This document shows, piece by piece, positions 1 through 5,995 of a stretch of 6,202 nt of DNA (position 1 is the first letter of the stretch; each line of letters starts with the position of its first letter). Both the position numbers and the translations under genes were made by a program. Source of the DNA: Pseudomonadota bacterium (lineage in GTDB: Bacteria > Desulfobacterota > BSN033 > G020346125); assembly GCA_030673585.1 (NCBI GenBank), contig DAOVIU010000079.1, positions 1-6,202 on the forward strand, written 5' to 3'. The notes beneath the pieces were generated by a model that did no database searches, was not told the DNA's origin, and saw only the letters and a program-made list of their open reading frames with translations.

Positions 1-13
1 CTCAATTTCCTCG
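1..13 (-). promoter_or_regulatory. Probable ribosome-binding site for the next gene downstream of lpxA (gene off the edge)
   Basis: Right after the lpxA stop the minus strand reads GAGGAAA (positions 12 to 6), a good Shine-Dalgarno-like sequence. At normal spacing the start codon would fall at or just past the window edge. A TTG at 5-3 is too close to be the start. In Desulfobacterota lpxA is often followed by lpxI and then lpxB, so lpxI is the natural guess, but no codon of that gene is visible and the identity is inference only. Confidence 0.45.
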
Positions 14-787
14 TCACCTGCAGATCCCCCTTTTTGATCCTTGAATGAATTGAACGAGGTGAAACACTTCGGGAATGCTGCTTATCTCATCCTCCTGGAT
101 GTCCTTTATGGCATTTTCAAGGGTCAATGCGGACCTGAAGATAACCTTGTAAGCCTTTTTGAGCCCCTTGATGGTCTTCTCCGAGCAACCGTGTCTTTTA
201 AGGCCGACCAAGTTTAATCCATATGGCTTACACCGACCGCCCGCAACAAGGATGTAGGGGGGAATATCCTGCGGAACACCGGATAATCCGCTGATGAAGG
301 AGTATGCGCCGATTCGGACGAATTGGTGCACGGCCGATAACCCACCGATGACCGCACCATCCTCAATCTCGATATGTCCCGCTAAAGTAGCGGCGTTGGA
401 CATAATCACCTGATTCCCGATGAGGCAGTCATGGGCCACGTGGGCATAGGCCATCAAGAAGTTCTCATTGCCTAAGACAGTCTTCCCTCCCCCTTGGGTC
501 GTCGCCCGATTGATGGTGACGAACTCCCTGATGACGTTGTTATCGCCGATAATGACATGGGATTCCTCACCCGTAAATTTGAGGTATTGGGGAACTTCTC
601 CAATTGAGGAGAATTGGTATATCTTACAATTTTTTCCGATCGTCGTCCATCCGGTAATGACCACGTGGGGTCCGATCCAGGTGTCCTTGCCGATGGTTAC
701 GTTTTCGCCGACGACTGAAAAAGGGCCAATTTCAACGCCTTCGGCGATCCTTGCCCGAGGGTGAACAACAGCCTTTTCGTGTATCAT
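14..787 (-). CDS. lpxA: LpxA, UDP-N-acetylglucosamine (3-O) acyltransferase
   Basis: Cytoplasmic enzyme of the first lipid A step: it moves an (R)-3-hydroxyacyl chain from acyl carrier protein to the 3-position of UDP-GlcNAc. The 257-residue product has the family's usual length. Residues 1-185 or so are left-handed beta-helix hexapeptide repeats (IGxx/VIG-type), followed by a helical C-terminal domain from about 190 that ends in RGICR. The AHVAHD motif at 115-120 holds the catalytic base His119 (E. coli His125). His138 in TLAGH and His154 in VHQF match the other conserved histidines. Gly167 aligns with E. coli Gly173, the hydrocarbon-ruler position, which hints at a long (about C14) acyl chain. 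The open frame continues upstream into fabZ, but I place the start at 787 because MIHEKAVVHP is the family's N-terminus and GGAGG lies 8 bases before it. The gene begins 20 bases after the fabZ stop. I am very sure of the family. Confidence 0.97.
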   Translation of the reverse strand: MIHEKAVVHPRARIAEGVEIGPFSVVGENVTIGKDTWIGPHVVITGWTTIGKNCKIYQFSSIGEVPQYLKFTGEESHVIIGDNNVIREFVTINRATTQGGGKTVLGNENFLMAYAHVAHDCLIGNQVIMSNAATLAGHIEIEDGAVIGGLSAVHQFVRIGAYSFISGLSGVPQDIPPYILVAGGRCKPYGLNLVGLKRHGCSEKTIKGLKKAYKVIFRSALTLENAIKDIQEDEISSIPEVFHLVQFIQGSKRGICR

Positions 788-795
788 AAAGAGCG

Positions 796-800
796 CCTCC
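796..800 (-). promoter_or_regulatory. Shine-Dalgarno of lpxA (decides the start)
   Basis: The minus strand reads GGAGG here, followed by 8 bases and the ATG at 787-785. It lies in the 20-base gap after the fabZ stop. It supports the short lpxA over a form extended by 35 residues into fabZ. Confidence 0.8.
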
Positions 801-807
801 GACTCCC

Positions 808-1245
808 TTATGCCTTGTCGCTTACCATGGCCATTAATTCCGCTTCGGCAGCCAATTGGTCCTCTACATAGGCTTTCCCCGTAAAGCCCCATATGGATTT
901 GCGCTGTTTTGAAACAACCATTTCCATCCTCATCTGATCCCCCGGGGTGACCGGCCTTCGGAATCGAACCTTGTCGATGGCCATGAAGTAGACCGCCTTT
1001 TTCCTCGACTCATCGGCCATCGATTTGAAGGCGAGGACACCAGCCGTCTGGGCCATGGCCTCGACTATCAATACCCCCGGCATGATGGGTTGACCTGGGA
1101 AGTGCCCTTGGAAAAAGGGCTCATTAATGGTGACATTCTTTATGCCGACGACTCGCTTTCCCATTTCCAGCTCCACGATGCGATCGACCAGGAGAAATGG
1201 GTATCCGTGGGGCAGTATCTCCATAATTTCATTGATTTGGATCAT
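808..1245 (-). CDS. fabZ: FabZ, (3R)-hydroxyacyl-[acyl-carrier-protein] dehydratase
   Basis: Cytoplasmic hot-dog-fold enzyme of type II fatty acid synthesis: it removes water from (3R)-hydroxyacyl-ACP to give trans-2-enoyl-ACP. The 145-residue product is the usual length. The N-terminal LPHGYPFLLVDR block is at 11-22. The catalytic motif GHFPGQPIMPG (47-57) carries His48, and VEAMAQ (61-66) carries the partner acid Glu62, matching the His/Glu pair known in the family. DKVRFRRPVTPGD (91-103) is the second conserved block. The start at 1245 is chosen because a GGAGGA lies 5 bases upstream and because an upstream in-frame extension (29 residues) would only read the lpxD tail out of frame. It overlaps the 3' end of lpxD by 17 bases, so translation is probably coupled. 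LpxA and LpxD use the same hydroxyacyl-ACP substrates, which explains the linkage. A FabA-type isomerase is unlikely, given the length and motifs. Confidence 0.97.
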   Translation of the reverse strand: MIQINEIMEILPHGYPFLLVDRIVELEMGKRVVGIKNVTINEPFFQGHFPGQPIMPGVLIVEAMAQTAGVLAFKSMADESRKKAVYFMAIDKVRFRRPVTPGDQMRMEMVVSKQRKSIWGFTGKAYVEDQLAAEAELMAMVSDKA

Positions 1246-2311
1246 TGATGTCCTCCGATGATTGAGGAGAAGTTTCGTGTTTCGGGTTTTCTCTTGCCTC
1301 CAGGTCCTTGATTTTAGCCTCCAATTGGCCAATCCTTCTCCACATTTCCGGCAGTTTGGGGAAGACTATAACCGCCTTCACCTGATCTTTATGGGGTATA
1401 GATGGACTTCCGGTTACCACTTGATTGGGAGGGACGTCCTTGACCACCCCCGACTGGGGCCCCACCATGACGTTATCCCCGATCTCAATGTGATCACTCA
1501 CCCCAACCTGACCGGCCAGTATGACGTTGGAACCGATCTTCGTGCTTCCCGCGATTCCAACTTGGGCGACGATGATGCTATCCTCGCCGATGGTGACGCT
1601 GTGGGCCACCTGGACCAAGTTATCGATTTTGACACCCCGTTTGATGATGGTCTTCCCCATGGCGGCCCGGTCAACGGTGGTATTGGCCCCTATTTCGACA
1701 TCGTCTCCGATTTCCACGATGCCGACCTGCGGTATTTTGACGCTGCGTTTCCCGTCCCTGGCAAAACCGAATCCATCGCTCCCGATGACCACCCCGCCGT
1801 GGAGGATCACCCTTTTGCCGATTCTGCTTCCCTCGTATATGGAGACGTTGGGATAGATGAGGGTGTCATCCCCGAGGACCGCGTTGTCGCCGACGAAAAC
1901 CCCGGGAAAGAGGATAACCCGGTTGCCGATCTCGGCATGATCGCCGATATATACGAAGGGGTAGACGCTGACCCCTTCCCCCAGCTTGGCCGTTGGGCTG
2001 ACCCAGGCCCGTTGGTCGACACCCCTTGGTTCGTAGGGGCGATGGGCATAAATCCCTAGGATCTTGGCAAAGGCCAGGTAGGGATTTGCCACCCTGAGGA
2101 GGGGTTTTTCCGCCTCTCCGACCTTCGGCGAAACGATGACAGCCGAGGCCTCGGTCTGACTCAATTTGGGCAGGTGCCTCGGGTGGGCGATAAAGGTGAT
2201 CTCGCCCTTTCGAGCTTCTTCGATGGCCGCGACGCCGACGATCTTTACTCCTCCGTCGCCGATAACCTCCCCCCCGACCAGTTGGGCTAGCTCGCTCAGC
2301 ATTTTTTCCAT
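1229..2311 (-). CDS. lpxD: LpxD, UDP-3-O-acylglucosamine N-acyltransferase
   Basis: Cytoplasmic third enzyme of lipid A synthesis: it transfers an (R)-3-hydroxyacyl chain from ACP to the 2-amino group of UDP-3-O-acyl-glucosamine. The 360 residues fall in three parts. The N-terminal uridine-binding domain is at about 1-100, with the GEITFIAHPRH block at 36-46. A long left-handed beta-helix of hexapeptide repeats runs from about 103 to 300. A C-terminal helix (LPEMWRRIGQLEAKIKDLE) follows at about 320-338. The LpxD signature GSDGFGFA is at 177-184. QVAHSVTIG (234-242) carries the catalytic His237 (E. coli His239), and His274 in SDHIEIG matches E. coli His276. The last 20 or so residues are polar, rich in N, P, S, E and D, and look disordered. 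They overlap the fabZ start. The ATG at 2311 has AAGGGAG 9 bases upstream; the Met at residue 4 would be too far from it. It begins 17 bases after the skp/ompH stop. Confidence 0.97.
   Translation of the reverse strand: MEKMLSELAQLVGGEVIGDGGVKIVGVAAIEEARKGEITFIAHPRHLPKLSQTEASAVIVSPKVGEAEKPLLRVANPYLAFAKILGIYAHRPYEPRGVDQRAWVSPTAKLGEGVSVYPFVYIGDHAEIGNRVILFPGVFVGDNAVLGDDTLIYPNVSIYEGSRIGKRVILHGGVVIGSDGFGFARDGKRSVKIPQVGIVEIGDDVEIGANTTVDRAAMGKTIIKRGVKIDNLVQVAHSVTIGEDSIIVAQVGIAGSTKIGSNVILAGQVGVSDHIEIGDNVMVGPQSGVVKDVPPNQVVTGSPSIPHKDQVKAVIVFPKLPEMWRRIGQLEAKIKDLEARENPKHETSPQSSEDINDPNQ
1251..1256 (-). promoter_or_regulatory. Shine-Dalgarno of fabZ inside lpxD (decides the start)
   Basis: The minus strand reads GGAGGA, then CATCA, then the ATG at 1245-1243. 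The site lies within the last codons of lpxD, so ribosomes finishing lpxD pass over it just before they terminate at 1231-1229, a layout that favours translational coupling. Confidence 0.85.
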
Positions 2312-2328
2312 GGGCGGTTTCTCCCTTG

Positions 2329-2868
2329 TTATTTTGCGCTGCTGGAGTTGAAGATTTGGATGACGTGATCGGTGAGGTCTATTGCCTTTGAGGCGTAGAG
2401 GAGAATTGCCTCATTTTTTTCCAGGATAACGGTGAATTTCTCCTCTTCTCCCAGCTTTTTAACCGTAGCCGCTAGCCCCTCCAATGTCGCTTTGGTGAGC
2501 TCCATCTCCTTCTGTTTGAGTTCGGCCTGCCTATCCTCCCCCCACCGCTTGAATTTCTTCAGCTTATTCTGGTACTCCCTTTCCTTTTCCTTCCTCGCAT
2601 TCTCGCTGAGCATCAATCCCTGCTTCTGGAGGGTTTGCTGGGTAGCCTGAAGTTCTTTCTGCCGTTGGGCAATTTCGGTTTGAAATTTCTGGTATTCGCT
2701 CTCCATCACCACCTTTGCCTGCTTGCCGGCCGTGGATTCATTGAGCGCCCTCTGCATGTCCACATATCCGATCTTGATCTCGGCAGCATGGGCCATGGCG
2801 CCGAACGCCGAAAGGATCAAGACACCACAAAGAGTGATTACCTTCCCTTTGGTTTCGCCCTTATGCAT
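2329..2868 (-). CDS. skp: Skp/OmpH-family periplasmic chaperone
   Basis: Periplasmic holdase chaperone that is expected to carry unfolded outer-membrane proteins to the Bam complex, as E. coli Skp does as a trimer. The 179-residue precursor starts with a positively charged segment and a hydrophobic core (VITLCGVLILSAFGAMAHA), a Sec signal peptide with likely cleavage after Ala28 (AHA|AE). The mature part opens with IKIGYVDMQRALNES, the typical beta-strand start of the family. It is followed by a long charged coiled coil (about 48-140; many K, Q and E) that forms the tentacle, and ends with EEKFTVILEKNEAILLYA and DLTDHVIQIFN, which complete the trimer body. The frame is open 34 codons further upstream into bamA, but I start at 2868 because the signal peptide begins there and a G-rich site precedes it. 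It lies 26 bases after bamA and 17 bases before lpxD, the classic bamA-skp-lpxD order. Sequence conservation in this family is weak, so orthology to E. coli Skp rests on context and fold pattern. Confidence 0.92.
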   Translation of the reverse strand: MHKGETKGKVITLCGVLILSAFGAMAHAAEIKIGYVDMQRALNESTAGKQAKVVMESEYQKFQTEIAQRQKELQATQQTLQKQGLMLSENARKEKEREYQNKLKKFKRWGEDRQAELKQKEMELTKATLEGLAATVKKLGEEEKFTVILEKNEAILLYASKAIDLTDHVIQIFNSSSAK

Positions 2869-2876
2869 CTCTTCTA

Positions 2877-2883
2877 TCCCCCC
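2877..2883 (-). promoter_or_regulatory. G-rich ribosome-binding site of skp/ompH (decides the start)
   Basis: The minus strand reads GGGGGGA in the 26-base gap after the bamA stop, with 8 bases to the ATG at 2868-2866. It is not the consensus GGAGG but can pair with the anti-Shine-Dalgarno through one G-U wobble. It supports the shorter start, where the signal peptide begins. Confidence 0.55.
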
Positions 2884-2894
2884 AAAGTCCCATT

Positions 2895-5156
2895 TTAGAA
2901 TTGAGTCCCCATGGTAAAGGCCCAAACACTTTGCCTTTCGTCGTCCCGGGGATCGAGGTTGTATCCCCAATCGACCCGAATAGGGCCAGCGGGCGAAAGC
3001 CAGCGTATCCCCACTCCCACGGAGTGTCTCCAGTCAAAGTCAAACCTGTCACCCCAGCCTGACCCCCCATCGTAGAAGATAGCCCCCCTCAATCCGAGCT
3101 CCCTGCTCAGGGGAAAGATGAGTTCCGAGTTGAAGACAAACATCCTCTCGGCGCCGATCACCTCCCCGGTTATGTCCTCCGGCCCCGCCTCTCCGTATTC
3201 GAAGCCCCGTATGGTATTGATGCCGCCAACAAAGAAACGCTCATAAATGGGAACCTGTTTCCCATCGTACCCCTCGACAAACCCAGCCCTTCCCCGGAGG
3301 CGGAGCACCGTTTTGAATGGCAGGGGGAAATACCAGTTGGTGTCGCCGACGGCCTTGAAGAAGGTGTTGTCGCCCCCTAAAACCCATCCCGCATTCTCCA
3401 GGATGAGGGAGTGTCTCGATCCCTTGGTAGGGGCGTAATAGCTGTCCCTCGTATCCCTCGCAAGCCCAAGGGCGATGCTGATGGTATCCCTTACTCCCTC
3501 CTCTTCCTTTACGAAACGAGATGCGAGGGGGGAGACATTGAGAATTTCAACCCTTTCGGCTTTGCCCGTAACGGAGACCGATATGTAGTCCGTGAGGTAT
3601 TTCCCGAACGTGAGGTTCCCTCCGGCAGCTATGGAGTCGTACGTGTCGAAGTATTGCAACCCGTCGTAATAGACGTTAAAACCAGCGCCTATGGGCATTC
3701 CCAGGAGCCAGGGATCGGTGAAACCGAATTTGAGTCGTTGACTGTCCCCTCCCAGTGCAGCCGAAAGATGGGTCTTGTATCCCAGCCCGAAGAGGTTTTT
3801 CTCGGAAACCTCGGCCGTTCCCACTACTCCTTCCAACGTGCTAAATCCAGCCCCGAAGCTAATGGCTCCGGTGGGGGCTTCTTCCACTTTGATGTCCAAG
3901 TTAATCTTTTCGGGACTGGTTCCTTTACTGGTGGTAAAATCGGCCTCCGTAAAATATCCAGTGGTCCTGAGCTTTTGTCGGCCTCGTTTGAGAGCCGTTG
4001 AGCTGAATAGATCCCCGTCCCCTACTTTGAGCTCCCTCCGGATAACCTTGTCCCGGGTCTTTGTGTTTCCGGAAATATTGATTTGCTCGAAATAGACCTT
4101 CTTCCCCTTGCGAATATCAAGGGTGAGGTAGACTAGCCTCTTTTCCTCGTCCAGGGAGGTAAGGGGGGAGACATCGACGTAAGCGTATCCTTTGTCCGCG
4201 TAAAAATCGGTGATCTTCCGGATGTCCCTCTGAAGTATGGACATACGATAGACTTTTCCCTTCTTCGTGCTCAGGAGCTTGAATAGATCTTTCCGCGTGG
4301 TCAGAATATCGCCCTTGAAGTTGATCTCCCCGATCTTGAACCGCTCCCCTTCGTGGATCGTGATGTCGATGTAGATCGATTTCCCATCCTTGGATATCGT
4401 GATCTCGGGCTTATCGATTTTAACCTGGATGTATCCGTGATCGAAGTAAAAGGCCTGGAGGCTTTGAATATCCGCATTGAGGATATCCTCGTCCAAGACC
4501 CCTCTTTTCGTAATGTACCAAAACCACCCCTTCTTTTTCGTCCTCAAGGGCTTCCGAAGTTTCCTCGCCCAAAAGTGCTCGTTTCCGTGGAATCGGATCT
4601 TTTTGACATAGCCTTTCTTTCCCTCCTCGATGGCGAATTCGATGTCTACTTGATTCCCATCGAGATAGTGCACGTGAGGGTCAACCTTTGCTCGATAATA
4701 AGCCTTGGATGAATACAGCTCCTTGATGGCGTCAGCGTTCTGTTTGAGCTTCTCCATGTTTAAGATGGTACCGGGAGCTATATCGATCTTTTCCCTTATT
4801 TTGGAGGCTTTGATCTTCACGTTTCCCGAGACCAGTATATTTTGGATGGAGGGTTTTTCAACGACGATGAATATGACCTCTTTACCACTTTCCACATCCT
4901 TCAGATCGACGATTACGTCGGTAAAAAAGCCCATCTCATAGATGGATTTGAGATCCTTTTGGAGCCGTGGAATTGAGAGGGGTTCGTTCTCCTTGCTCTT
5001 GATTTGGCCCCTTATCACGTCCTCGGTTACTTTTTCGTTACCCAGTATGGTGATCTTTACGATCCTTTCATCTTTCCCAAGACACCGGCCTGTTAGGATG
5101 AGATAGAGGAGAATACAAACCACTATTCTCCCGCCGAACCTGAGTGCCGGGGTCAT
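2895..5156 (-). CDS. bamA: BamA, outer membrane protein assembly factor (Omp85 family)
   Basis: Central subunit of the Bam machine, which folds and inserts beta-barrel proteins into the outer membrane. The 753-residue precursor has a signal peptide (about 1-27, hydrophobic IVVCILLYLILTG). It is followed by five POTRA domains at roughly 31-102, 103-179, 180-271, 272-351 and 352-427. The repeated pattern is visible as ITILGNEKVTEDVI (35-48), ILVSGNVKIKASKI, IRFHGNEHFWARKL, INFKGDILTTRKDL and INISGNTKTRDKVI. POTRA3 holds the aromatic GWFWYITKRG loop often seen there. Residues 428-753 form the 16-strand barrel. GGINTIRGFEYG at 644-655 contains the conserved loop-6 RGF motif (Arg650-Gly-Phe). The last strand (SVWAFTMGTQF) ends in Phe, as expected of a C-terminal beta-signal. 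The ATG at 5156 has AAGGA 6 bases upstream. The gene follows a 115-base gap with a candidate promoter and is followed by skp. Cys25 is preceded by Arg, so it is not a lipobox. Length is near E. coli BamA (810), somewhat shorter. The five POTRAs and the operon argue against TamA. Confidence 0.97.
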   Translation of the reverse strand: MTPALRFGGRIVVCILLYLILTGRCLGKDERIVKITILGNEKVTEDVIRGQIKSKENEPLSIPRLQKDLKSIYEMGFFTDVIVDLKDVESGKEVIFIVVEKPSIQNILVSGNVKIKASKIREKIDIAPGTILNMEKLKQNADAIKELYSSKAYYRAKVDPHVHYLDGNQVDIEFAIEEGKKGYVKKIRFHGNEHFWARKLRKPLRTKKKGWFWYITKRGVLDEDILNADIQSLQAFYFDHGYIQVKIDKPEITISKDGKSIYIDITIHEGERFKIGEINFKGDILTTRKDLFKLLSTKKGKVYRMSILQRDIRKITDFYADKGYAYVDVSPLTSLDEEKRLVYLTLDIRKGKKVYFEQINISGNTKTRDKVIRRELKVGDGDLFSSTALKRGRQKLRTTGYFTEADFTTSKGTSPEKINLDIKVEEAPTGAISFGAGFSTLEGVVGTAEVSEKNLFGLGYKTHLSAALGGDSQRLKFGFTDPWLLGMPIGAGFNVYYDGLQYFDTYDSIAAGGNLTFGKYLTDYISVSVTGKAERVEILNVSPLASRFVKEEEGVRDTISIALGLARDTRDSYYAPTKGSRHSLILENAGWVLGGDNTFFKAVGDTNWYFPLPFKTVLRLRGRAGFVEGYDGKQVPIYERFFVGGINTIRGFEYGEAGPEDITGEVIGAERMFVFNSELIFPLSRELGLRGAIFYDGGSGWGDRFDFDWRHSVGVGIRWLSPAGPIRVDWGYNLDPRDDERQSVWAFTMGTQF

Positions 5157-5162
5157 ATGGAT

Positions 5163-5189
5163 TCCTTGGAAAAGAGTCTTTGGCCAAGA
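5163..5189 (-). promoter_or_regulatory. bamA Shine-Dalgarno with a possible masking hairpin
   Basis: AAGGA (5167 to 5163) is the bamA ribosome-binding site, 6 bases before the ATG. In the transcript UCUUGG (5189-5184) can pair with CCAAGG (5169-5164), five Watson-Crick pairs and one U-G, around a 14-base loop, which would cover the site. A TTGGCCAA palindrome (5187-5180) overlaps the left arm. The ribosome-binding site is well supported. The hairpin is only a pairing seen by eye, and it is short. Confidence 0.4.
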
Positions 5190-5218
5190 TATAGATCTGT
5201 GGTGGTTTTGGGTAGTCT

Positions 5219-5247
5219 TTCATAACAAATAAGTGATCCTTTGTAAA
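5219..5247 (-). promoter_or_regulatory. Candidate sigma-70-like promoter for bamA and downstream genes
   Basis: In the 115-base gap between lolD and bamA the minus strand shows TTTACA (5247-5242), 17 bases, then TATGAA (5224-5219). These match the -35 and -10 consensus at 5 of 6 and 4 of 6 bases with ideal spacing. Transcription would begin near 5212, giving a leader of about 56 bases. The gap is AT-rich (about 38% G+C by my hand count), unlike the genes. No strong terminator is visible after lolD, so this would add to read-through transcription. A single match found by eye is modest evidence. Confidence 0.5.
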
Positions 5248-5271
5248 TAGGCAAAAGCCAGGTTCTCAACA

Positions 5272-5961
5272 TTAGGCCTCCTCATAGATCTTTCCATCCA
5301 CCATTTGGATCCTTATGGGCATTCGGCTGGCAATCTCGTGATTGTGGGTTACCACGACTAAGGTCACCCTCTTTTCGGTATTTAACCTCATGAGGAGGTC
5401 ATGAATGGCTTGCCCCGTTTTGGTGTCCACGTTTCCGGTGGGCTCATCGGCCAGCAATACCGTTGGTTGTAGTATGAGGGAGCGGGCCACAGCTACCCTC
5501 TGTTGTTCACCTCCGGAAAGTTCCCCGGGCTTATGGGTGATTCGGTCCCTGAGGCCAACCTCCACGAGGATTTCCTCGGCCTTCCTGGCGGCCTCCCTCT
5601 TAAGCATTCCCCGGATCAAGGCAGGCATCATGGTGTTCTCCAGGGCGTTGAATTCGGGCAGAAGATGGTAGAACTGAAAGATGAAGCCTACTTCTCGATT
5701 TCGAAATGTGGCCAGCGCCTTTGCTTGCATTTTAAATATGTCCTGACCGCGGTAGATGACCCTCCCCGTCGTGGGCCTATCCAGGGTGCCGAGGATATGC
5801 ATGAGGGTGCTCTTTCCCACCCCGGATGAACCATAGATGGCCACCGCTTCACCCGGGCAAAAGGTGAGGCTGATTCCCTTGAGGACTTCGACCCTTTTTG
5901 AACCATGGCCGAAGAACTTAAAGAGGTTTTCTACGACAATGAGGGGATGAGTAGCCCCCAC
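5272..5961 (-). CDS. lolD: LolD, ATP-binding subunit of the lipoprotein-releasing ABC transporter
   Basis: ATPase on the cytoplasmic side of the inner membrane that, with LolC/LolE-type membrane partners, extracts lipoproteins bound for the outer membrane and hands them to LolA. The 229-residue product contains Walker A GSSGVGKS (44-51), the Q-loop Gln96 within [10 protein letters not shown] (95-104; the HLLPEF wording is typical of LolD), the ABC signature LSGGEQQR (148-155), Walker [11 protein letters not shown] (168-177) with catalytic Glu173, and the switch His206 in VVTHNHE. All catalytic motifs are intact. The start is a GTG (5961-5959) preceded at 9 bases by AAGGAGG. The downstream neighbour is bamA, as in Desulfobacterota. 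The usual partner lolC, normally directly upstream, is not there: a CNB-domain gene ends 34 bases upstream instead. Other MacB-type exporters have similar ATPases, but the Q-loop wording and the bamA linkage favour LolD. Confidence 0.92.
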   Translation of the reverse strand: MGATHPLIVVENLFKFFGHGSKRVEVLKGISLTFCPGEAVAIYGSSGVGKSTLMHILGTLDRPTTGRVIYRGQDIFKMQAKALATFRNREVGFIFQFYHLLPEFNALENTMMPALIRGMLKREAARKAEEILVEVGLRDRITHKPGELSGGEQQRVAVARSLILQPTVLLADEPTGNVDTKTGQAIHDLLMRLNTEKRVTLVVVTHNHEIASRMPIRIQMVDGKIYEEA

Positions 5962-5970
5962 GGACGTCTT

Positions 5971-5987
5971 CCTCCTTCCGTAAGGAA
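5971..5987 (-). promoter_or_regulatory. lolD Shine-Dalgarno inside a small potential hairpin
   Basis: The minus strand carries AAGGAGG (5977-5971), a near-perfect Shine-Dalgarno 9 bases before the GTG start of lolD, which settles the non-ATG start. In RNA UCCUU (5986-5982) can pair with AAGGA (5977-5973) across an ACGG loop, with a further U-G pair, so the site could be hidden. Ribosomes ending the upstream gene at 5998-5996 would reach this stem and could open it. The ribosome-binding site is firm; the regulatory reading is inference. Confidence 0.6.
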
Positions 5988-5995
5988 TTTTCCCG

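Noticed and set aside
1262..2059. Long open frame (265 codons) on the plus strand opposite lpxD
   Set aside because: It is antisense to a firmly identified lpxD. Its product is a low-information D/G/P-rich sequence that mirrors the hexapeptide-repeat codons, and it has no recognisable domain. It is a shadow of the repeat structure.
2878..2883. Run of six G (minus strand) before skp/ompH as a phase-variation tract
   Set aside because: Six bases is too short for frequent slippage, and it lies at the position of the ribosome-binding site, which explains it well enough.
2869..2970. N-terminal extension of skp/ompH by 34 residues into bamA
   Set aside because: The extension reads bamA codons in another frame, and the signal peptide begins at the Met at 2868 with a G-rich ribosome site before it.
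3411..4001. Open frame (196 codons) on the plus strand opposite bamA
   Set aside because: It lies wholly inside bamA on the other strand and has no family motif or convincing start site. bamA is intact across it.
5075..5156. BamA as a lipoprotein because of Cys25 near the end of the signal peptide
   Set aside because: The residue before the Cys is Arg and the preceding residues (LTGRC) do not form a lipobox. BamA proteins are not lipoproteins.
5175..5220. Direct repeat AAAGACT (5220-5214 and 5181-5175) as an operator
   Set aside because: Seven AT-rich bases repeated once at a spacing of 39 is not convincing without a known regulator or conservation.
5251..5262. GGC-TTTT-GCC after the lolD stop as a terminator
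   Set aside because: The stem is only three base pairs and has no following run of T on the coding strand, so it is unlikely to stop transcription.
5251..5262. Sigma-54-type promoter (TGGC...TTGC) in the lolD-bamA gap
   Set aside because: The GG and GC elements are about five bases apart, not the ten that the factor needs.
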